Source of the DNA: Hyperoodon ampullatus
Lineage: Eukaryota; Chordata; Mammalia; Artiodactyla; Ziphiidae
NCBI GenBank assembly: GCA_949752795.1
Contig: OX457075.1
Coordinates: 8,724,701 to 8,788,700, forward strand
DNA: 64,000 nucleotides
Direction: 5' to 3'
Positions 57,290 through 64,000 of the stretch are shown piece by piece. The notes under the pieces were generated by a model, which saw only the letters and a program-made list of their open reading frames with translations, was not told the DNA's origin and did no database searches. Position 1 is the first letter of the stretch, and each line of letters begins with the position of its first letter. The translations under genes were made by a program, and so were the position numbers.

Positions 57290-57960
57290 TCCCTCATGTG
57301 GGCTGCATGGATCTTTCTGTTGTGGCAGCACTGACTACTATGGGCACACTGGTATGTGGGGCTGGTCCTCAGCCTGGTTGGCTGCCAGGCCCTGCCTTGT
57401 GCAGAAGTTGTTTGCCACTGGTGAGTGGGGCTGGGTCCTGGCATAGTTGACTCTTTGGCCTGGGAAATCCCAGGACTGGTACTTTCCATGGGTGGGCTAG
57501 GTGGTATTGGGGTGGCTGGCAGCAGGGCTTATGGTATCCCAGGGTTGGTGCCAGTCCATTAGTGGGCAGAGCCTGGTTCTGGCATCACAGGTTGCATGGC
57601 CTGGGGTGTCCCAGGGCAGCTGGCTTTGGGGCCCAGGGGGTCCTGCAGCTGGTGTAGGCCCAGTTGTGGGCAGGGCCTAGTCCTAGGCCAGCTGGTTACA
57701 GGGACCAGAGGGTCTTGTAACCAGAGGTGTTGGCCTGCTGGTGAACAGAGCCAGGTCCTGGGCCCACTGGGGGGCAGTGCTGGGTCCCAGTGAAGCTGGC
57801 TGACAGGTTTAGGAGGGGCTGCAGCTAAAGCTAGCCCACTGGTGGGCATGGCTGGATCCCCATGTGGCTGGATGCTTGGCCTGTTGGTTCCCAGGACTGG
57901 TGTCCATTGACTAGATGATGAGTAAGCCCCCAGCACTAATAGGCTAGAGGGAGGACTCCA
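57290..57960 (-). repeat. GC-rich degenerate tandem units of the L1 5' UTR
   Basis: Repeated wording of about 50-70 bp (ggtcctgg, agctggctg, cagggcct, ggcctgctggtg) makes this the most GC-rich stretch nearby. Old L1 5' UTRs commonly have such units. Minus frames of 90-125 residues with Pro/Ser-rich composition come from it and are not genes. Confidence 0.6.
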
Positions 57961-58020
57961 AAATGATGTTTATCAGCCATCATGTTGTGGTCCAATCAGC
58001 TCCCAACATCTCAATTCAAA

Positions 58021-59879
58021 CACCATCAGTATTAGCAAAACAACATAAAAGGTATTATTTTATTGCAAAAGAGACATAACCTCCATTTCAAAGATGACTA
58101 CCACGTAGTAAACCTTCCAGTTCTTAGAGAAATGAATTGTACACTCACTCTGCAATTAATACCTCTAGCTTTCTATCACTCTCATCTGTTTCATTCAGTG
58201 TAAATTGACTTTATCATTTCTCTGTTCCAAACAGATTTATCAGATTTAAGTTCTCAGAATTTGGTAATTTCTCAGCCAAGTGTCTTTATACATATTTCTC
58301 ATCTAAAGTGTAGCTAATTTTGTTAGGTGTAAATTGGAATTTATTGCTTCAAGTAATATTTGGGAAAAACATTGAATCCTTCAGTCTACTGGAAGTGTCC
58401 TCTTCCACTTCCTCTTCCTTCTGGATTGACTTTAGTTGAAACAGTATTAGTGGGGTTATAACTGCAAGACACTTAACTCTGAATAAAGGCAGTAATCAAC
58501 AATGGTCACAAGCTGAAAAAAACTTACTTCAGAAAGAATTTGCATATATAAGATAAGGTGATAAACATATGTTGTTCTGTCACCTCAGTCTTTCGATGAA
58601 ACATGTTTTCTATTTTCTAAGATCTACTGATTAACTAACTAGGACAAATGAACTAGAAGCCAAATCCTAAACAGCAAATATGGATTGACTATTCCACAGC
58701 ATGGATGCTATTTGATAGAGATGTCGTGAGCACAGTAATCCCAGATGGTGCGAGACCTTTAATACTAGTTAATTTTATTCGACTGCATAGCTTGTCAGAC
58801 ACTTGGAAGTTATTTTGTAATCATTTTACTTTCAATCTTTTGACGTTTTGAAAACCTTGATTTAGAGGGTTTTTCCCTCCCCAGTGGCAGCTGCTGCCTC
58901 CTCTTCCTCCTCGACACTCATGAGGACAGAATGTAGAGTCATTCAAATATCTGACTTTCAAAGAGTCTATAATTCGGAATTGTGGGTTTAAAATTTTTCT
59001 TGAAAGTAGGACCAATTAAGAGGATGCCAATAATGTTTTTTCATAAATAACTGTTTTCAGCAAATGGCTAAGAACAACTGTAAACTAAAATCTCACAGTA
59101 CTTAATTACCTGTGAATATAAAATTGGGTAGAAAAATGTTATCCAAATTGGTGTGTGTAGTGTGTCTTCTAGGAAAAAAAATGTGGGGAACAAAAGAGCT
59201 GTATTTTCTTAAGAATATAACTTGCCACAAAAGGAATATTAGTAATGTAACTGGGAAAAGCTCAAAGTTCATATTCTACCCAACACCATTCGATCTAAAT
59301 AAGTCAATGTGTACAGTGTGGCAAATTAAGCAAATGGCAAAGAGTAATTTTCTCTGCAAAAGGGGACTATTAACAAACAGAAAATGCCATCAGCATTAAG
59401 GTTCCAGAAACACTACTGAAAGTAATTAACAAGTTGGCCAATGATTACATTTTTCATCCTCATTTGTACTCAAGAGAATTATTTTTAATTAAAATAATTC
59501 ACAGAGCCCAATGCAGTTTGACATATAGTGGATGAAAATAAAAGTTGGCTAGGTTGTTTAGATTTGTTTAGCGTGTTTGGGTTGTTTGCCCCTTCTTTCT
59601 CACTTTTTTATGAAATCTCAGCTACAGAAGATTTACTGCATTAACAGTGTGAAGTGTAAAGGAGAAAAATGGAAAGGTGTTGTTTCTGTTTACCTGGGTT
59701 TTCATACCTCTAAGGAATTTTATTATATTCACATAAATTGACATAAGAGTTCCAGACCTACTGCCTGTGTCTAACACCAGCTTGGCTATTTTATTTATCT
59801 GGAAAACAAAGCCAAATGCTCCCTAGTCTCACATTCTGTGAAGTTCTGTTCCTATAAGATGGTGTTTTACTCATCAAAT
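58021..59879. other. Unique A/T-rich sequence
   Basis: No gene or named repeat. The part at about 59410-59560, with paired 'ttatttttaattaaaataat' homopurine/AT wording, lacks repeat decay and might be conserved non-coding DNA. Confidence 0.35.
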
Positions 59880-60050
59880 GTTGAATCCTGCCAAATATCA
59901 GCCAATCTTCTAGGCACTGGGGATAAATTAATGGAAAAATAGACAAAGATACCTGCCCTTGTGCAGCTTACTCTCCAGTTGCGGAAAATAAACAATAAAC
60001 AGATTGAATTAGTGAAACTATACATGTTAGAAAGTGGTGAGTATGTGGAA
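59880..60050 (-). repeat. L2 3' region
   Basis: 'ccaatcttctaggcactggggataaattaatgg' and 'agatacctgcccttgtgcagcttactctccag' are reversed L2 3' end. Confidence 0.8.
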
Positions 60051-60904
60051 AAAACTAAAAAGGAAGGGAAAAAAACTAAAATGCAATTTTACATAACAGG
60101 TTAATAGCAGGTTGATAACTTCTCAGAAGATAAAATCACATCTTCTGGCTCCTCTTGTTGCTGTTTAAAAGGTTCTTTCAGTCTAACTGTTGTCATAATT
60201 GATCCAAATTTGTTTACAGCTACTGTAGAGGGTATGAGTTATACTCCATAACAACATGCAGGGCTGTAAAAAGCTACAATAATTTTCAAAAACAAAATTT
60301 CCACATGGCCAGGAATTTACTATTCAGTTTCTGTGGTTGGGATTTTCTTGACTCCCAAGGACTGTACACAAACTCATAATGTTATTTTGGGCTCCCCTGG
60401 CCTCTTTTTCTCATTGGTCACCACAAATACACTCAATCTCTAACTGAAATGTTGCTTGAAGACATTCAGCATAAGGACTATTGTCAGCTCTTACCCCTAC
60501 ACTATCTATACAGCTTTTCACTCTGAAGGGCTTTTTAGTGCTATGAGGATGAGCAGTACCAATCTTTTTATTCTTTGGACCTTCCTCAAGCCCTGTCCAT
60601 TTCCCCATGGACAGCTTTTCTTAGCCTCTAGTTTTCTGCCACTTCTCCAAAATCCCTCACTTCTCAGTGATTCCTACCCAACATACACTCATGGAAGCTC
60701 AAGACTGCCTCTTACTTCCTAGAAGAAATGGCATGGAAGGAGTCGTTGACACCAGCCAGCTATATTCCTTCTCCCCTCCCCCAGTTTTCTCTTTTACACT
60801 TTTATGTAAAAGGGCATGGGTGTTTCCTGTTGAATTAGCCCTGTGTGGATTAATTCAAATTAAGAATGCTAGATAGCCCTGGGGTGGGGCAATGTGATTA
60901 TCAT
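60051..60904. other. Unique sequence
   Basis: No gene. An 88-residue frame at 60456-60722 and a 65-residue antiparallel one have no motif. Confidence 0.4.
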
Positions 60905-61080
60905 ATGCCTCTTTTGATTATCACAGAAACTGAGAGGTGGACTGGGCAGGGAAGTATCAGCTCATGTTATGGATGTGGAAATGAGGCAGGTAGACAGAGG
61001 GTAAAGTGAGAGAGGGAGCCAGGACAGAAAACCAGGTCTTCTAGATCCGCAGTCTAAGCTGTTAATCACTTCAGAAAGAC
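60905..61080 (-). repeat. MIR SINE remnant
   Basis: 'tgattatcacagaaactgagagg', 'ggatgtggaaatgaggcagg', 'agccaggacagaaaaccaggtcttctagatccgcagtctaagctgttaatcact' is reversed MIR with its conserved 'aaccactg'-like end. Confidence 0.7.
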
Positions 61081-61425
61081 ATAAGGAAATACTTGACCAT
61101 GCACAAAACAGGTTCATCGGTCTGAATTTCTTTGACAATTCTTTTCTTCATTTGCATGTTTGCCTTTCTTCCCCTCTGGACTTACGCTATTTCTTAACTT
61201 CTCAGTGTGATCCCCTAGGTCCTCATAGCAGAGCCTATAAACAGCTCTACATTTTTAGACAGTACACCACAGCTCTGCCTTGCTCCACAGAACTTCTGAA
61301 CATACCTTAGCACCTCTTCTCCCATGACCTTTATTTTCCCACACATGATATGCCCCTTCATGTGAAGAAACTATATTTTGTTCCCTCAAAGAAGAGACGG
61401 ATTAATGATTATATTCCCTTTCACC
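61081..61425. other. Unique sequence
   Basis: Nothing recognised. Confidence 0.4.
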
Positions 61426-61427
61426 AG

Positions 61428-61562
61428 TATTTCCCAAACTATGTTCTATGGATACCTGTGCTCTTCAGCAAAAAAACAGGTTCTTTGATAAAATGTGGTT
61501 GAAAATATTTGTTAAAACAAATTTCATCGGGATAGAATCCTCAGAATGTTCCCGGTGTTAAC
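61428..61562. repeat. Possible hAT-type DNA-transposon remnant
   Basis: 'tttcccaaactatgttctatgg' and 'aacaggttctttgataaaatgtgg', ending near 'aatgttcccggtg', resemble the 'ttccatggaacac' type of DNA repeat. The partner terminus is not seen. Confidence 0.3.
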
Positions 61563-61749
61563 ATGCATAAGTCTCTCCAAGAGGGGGAAAAATGCATAAA
61601 GAATGTCCCCAATGTTTTGTCAATACAACACTTTTTTCTGGCAGAATACCCATCAGCGTTGTCTAAGACACTAGAGTTCAAAGAATACAGTTTGGGAGGT
61701 GCCATCCTGAACCTCTCTTTCCCTGTTGCCTACCCAAGGATGCTTGTCA

Positions 61750-61870
61750 TGGCTTAATGCTGGGCAGCCACCTTTTATACACATCATGTAATTTGGTCCT
61801 TTAAGGACCAAATGAGGAAACTTAAGTTAGAGATATTAAATTGGGTTTCTGAATCTAGCAATATGACTGA
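61750..61870 (-). repeat. Degraded MIR with internal palindrome
   Basis: 'cttttatacacatcatgtaattt' and 'aaatgaggaaacttaagttagagatattaaa' are reversed MIR pieces with middle sequence missing. A perfect 11-bp inverted repeat (atttggtcctt / aaggaccaaat, one base apart) lies at 61791-61813. Confidence 0.55.
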
Positions 61871-62469
61871 TTAGGTATTCCAAAGAAACTGTCTACTTAA
61901 AATAGCTAAGCTTATGGATAAATAAAGTTTAAAAAATATTAGAGTTGGCACAAAATGAGAAATCCACAGAACCCTGGGAGGTAAGCCAATGTCAACACGG
62001 GTTTTGATATGAATGTTTCTAGCTATAGTCTAGAGACCTTAAAGCTTCTTTTGATGGCTTCATTGGTTCCAATGAAGGTAGGAAATTCAATAGAAAATTC
62101 ATGAATAAAGCTGGGAAAGCAAAGAGCTCTTTGCTCAACTTAAGCATAAAAAATAAATAAACCCCTCATGCAGAAAGAGACAGAAAAGTAAGTTGCCTAT
62201 TTGGACTCTCTGGTCCTGGAGAGAGATTAATAATATGCCCTGAGAAGTCATATTTATATGCTAGGCCTCATGGAGGATTGCAGTCTGAATTTATGGTTAC
62301 CATTATGGTTTGAAAAACTTCAACTACAAAAGTTAGGTTAAAGTGGTCTCAGGTTGGTAGTGATCATAGATATTTGGCAGAAACAAATGCAAATTCTCTT
62401 TGGAGGAACTCAAAGTTAATTCAGGCTTCAAAGAATTCCACAGATAGAGTTCCAAGTAAAAGGGCATTT
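61871..62469. other. Unique sequence
   Basis: No gene or repeat recognised. Confidence 0.4.
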
Positions 62470-63640
62470 TACAGTCAAAAGTAATAAAATAGGTCAGGAT
62501 AAAAGACATCATGAATAGAATCCAGAAGAAATAAAGTGCAGTATGTACAGAATGACAAATGCTTCAGATGGTAGATTTGGACACAAAATTCAAAATCACT
62601 GTATTTAATATCTTTAAACATAATAAAGGAGCATGAAATTATGATCAGAGAACAAGCATACATGAAAAAATAGAACTGCTGTAATGAAAAATATAACTGA
62701 ATTTTAAACTTTAGTGTATAGTTTAAACAGCAGAGTTCATGTAGCTGAAGACAAGTGTCCTGGAAAAGAGATCTGAAGAAATCCAGAGCACAGCCAATAG
62801 ACTGAAAATATAAAGGGGGGGGTAAGAGACAAGAAGAGAAGCAACGAAGATCTGAAATACTTTTAATCATAGTTTACAGGAAGATAAAATGGAGAAGGAA
62901 TATCTAAAGATAAAATGGTTGAAATTTTCCAGGCTGTTTGAAAAACACCAGAATTCAGATCTAAATGCTGTTGTCTTTTAAAAAGTCTGGCATACTCCAA
63001 GCCAGATGAATAAAAAGAAATTTAAACCTTGACACATTAAAGTGAAACTGAAAAGTACCAAGGAAAACCAGAAAATCCTAAAAAACTTCTTAAAAAACAA
63101 AAGACCAATTATCTAACACCTTGAAGATATGCTTCAACTGCCTTCCAGCTTCATTTTAGCCTTCAGACAATTTGAAAGAAAGTCAATCTATAATCTTATA
63201 CCAAGTAAAACATCTTTCAAGGGGAAATATAAAATAACAGTTAGGAAAAAAAATACCAAAGAAAAGCTAAAGGATGTGCTTTAAAAAGATGAACCCAAAT
63301 GGAAGGTCTGTAATTTGTAAATAAATGGTGAGCAAAGGAAATGATAAATATTTAGATACAAATATGAACTGTACCATAATAATAATGCCTACTTTGTGTG
63401 TAGGGAGGAAGAGGCTCTAAACAAAAGACCATAAAATAATGTCTTATATATTAAATATGAACATTAAAATTGGGTAAACACTAAAGAATTGACATAGAGT
63501 GCCTAAAAGTAGAGGAAAATTGAATGAGATGAAGAAAAGAAATCCAAAAGGTAAGAAAAAAGGGAAATAAACATTAAAAAAAAACCAAATATAAACTGCT
63601 TTTAATAAGATCAGTAGAAAGACATCCAAATATATCAGTG
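62470..63640 (+). mobile_element. Old L1/HAL1 ORF1 region, decayed
   Basis: It reads as an old L1 ORF1 in order: 'agatctgaagaaatccagag' and 'agagacaagaagagaag' (coiled-coil part), 'ggttgaaattttccaggctg' (Glu-Asn-Phe-Pro motif), 'atgaataaaaagaaatttaaaccttgacac', 'aagaccaattatctaaca', 'gtaaaacatctttcaagggg', 'aaagctaaaggatgtgcttt', 'ggtgagcaaaggaaatgataaa'. No ORF2 is seen after it, which is the layout of HAL1 (half-L1). Broken by many stops. The minus frame of 131 residues at 62475-62870 is its antisense. Confidence 0.65.
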
Positions 63641-64000
63641 GATTGTAGTGTTGATGCCCATCTGTTAAAGACCATCAGAGATATACCTATAGTCAAAGAT
63701 GGTTGGGTTTATTGCCTCATTGTCACAAGGAAGAGAGCCTACCATGGGGGACCACAGGGCATCTCAAGAGGTTTTAGAAAGAATTTATAATAAGATTTGG
63801 TCACGTTGAGTGATTGAGAGGAGGATTTAAGGATTTGATTTGTTCAGGACTGAATATTGTTAGGAAGCAGGAAAAAGTCTATGAATAGGTATCTCAATGA
63901 ATTTTATCCAAGAGGTAGGAGAAATGAAGAGGGGCTAAATAGGTAATTAGTACAGAAGCAGCAGTTACTAGTGTTAATCAGACAAGGGAATTATTTGGTT
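63641..64000. other. Unique sequence at window end
   Basis: Nothing recognised. Confidence 0.35.

Larger units (their letters stand above)
53756..58020 (-). mobile_element. Large old L1 with internal deletion
   Basis: Antisense. From left to right it reads 3' UTR (53756-54180), ORF2 C-terminus and RT backwards to about 56672, an ORF1 remnant (56673-57150), then GC-rich 5' UTR with tandem 'gcctgctggtgggc...' units to about 58020. The RT pre-motif Ser-Pro-Gly-Pro-Asp-Gly is in the minus frame at 56203-56499. The endonuclease half of ORF2 and the end of ORF1 are missing. A plus-strand frame at 54596-55838 is antisense ORF2. Confidence 0.85.

Noticed and set aside
57559..57936. 125-residue Pro/Ser-rich minus frame
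   Set aside because: It lies in the degenerate tandem 5' UTR units of the old L1 and has low-complexity composition.
1..64000. CRISPR arrays, operons, phage or bacterial systems
   Set aside because: The window is mammalian repeat-rich DNA. No regularly spaced repeats or bacterial gene layout occur.

Overview
This is mammalian DNA from a cetacean (whale or dolphin). The best evidence is six copies of CHR-type tRNA-derived SINEs, including the short CHR-2 form with its tRNA-like head and 'cgggcctctcactgctgtgg' body, plus one CHR-1-type SINE. There are also young LINE-1 copies of the cetartiodactyl type, and many old mammalian repeats (MIR, L2, MLT1 LTRs, old L1s). I found no protein-coding gene, tRNA, rRNA, CRISPR array or other functional gene that the sequence supports. 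The window reads as intergenic or deep-intronic sequence. Family names come from recognition of consensus wording, not from a database search.

Layout. 1-5.6 kb: mostly unique sequence with a (TG)n, a CHR-1 SINE, a GATA-type microsatellite, a probable solo LTR and an old repeat. 5.6-6.2 kb: a truncated L1 that appears to have carried along flanking DNA (3' transduction). 6.2-15 kb: MIR and L2 fragments, a CHR-2 SINE, a 200-bp imperfect palindrome, a diverged direct duplication, and two antisense L1 tails with target-site duplications. 15-23 kb: an old antisense L1 3' region split by an MLT1 LTR, a second MLT1 LTR, a CHR-2 SINE, and a unique CpG-retaining stretch with a perfect 29-bp tandem duplication. 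23.6-25.3 kb: an L1 with two 3' UTR copies inside one pair of target-site duplications. 26.6-34.5 kb: an essentially full-length but dead L1 with a YY1-type 5' end, broken ORF1 and ORF2, and two CHR SINEs nested in it. 34.6-41.5 kb: old L1 pieces, an L1 carrying a small retrocopy of an mRNA 3' end, and a plus-strand CHR-2. 41.5-53.5 kb: mostly unique sequence with an MLT1 inside an old L1, an L1 tail, a scrambled L1 region with a CHR-2, and an L2. 53.5-58 kb: a very short recent L1 insertion next to a large antisense L1 that has lost the part between ORF1 and the reverse transcriptase. 58-64 kb: unique sequence, L2 and MIR fragments, and a decayed L1/HAL1 ORF1 region.

How the parts relate. 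The contents are layers of retroposition. L1-type machinery copied the SINEs, the retrocopy and itself. The nesting orders events by relative age: MIR/L2 and old L1s first, MLT1 LTRs into old L1s, younger L1s, then CHR SINEs into L1s. Open reading frames in the window are chance, SINE translations or L1 debris. The most unusual objects are the palindromic element at 10.6-10.8 kb, the probable L1 3' transduction at 5.6-6.2 kb, the double-3'UTR L1 at 23.6-25.3 kb, and the ORF1/RT deletion junction near 56.67 kb.
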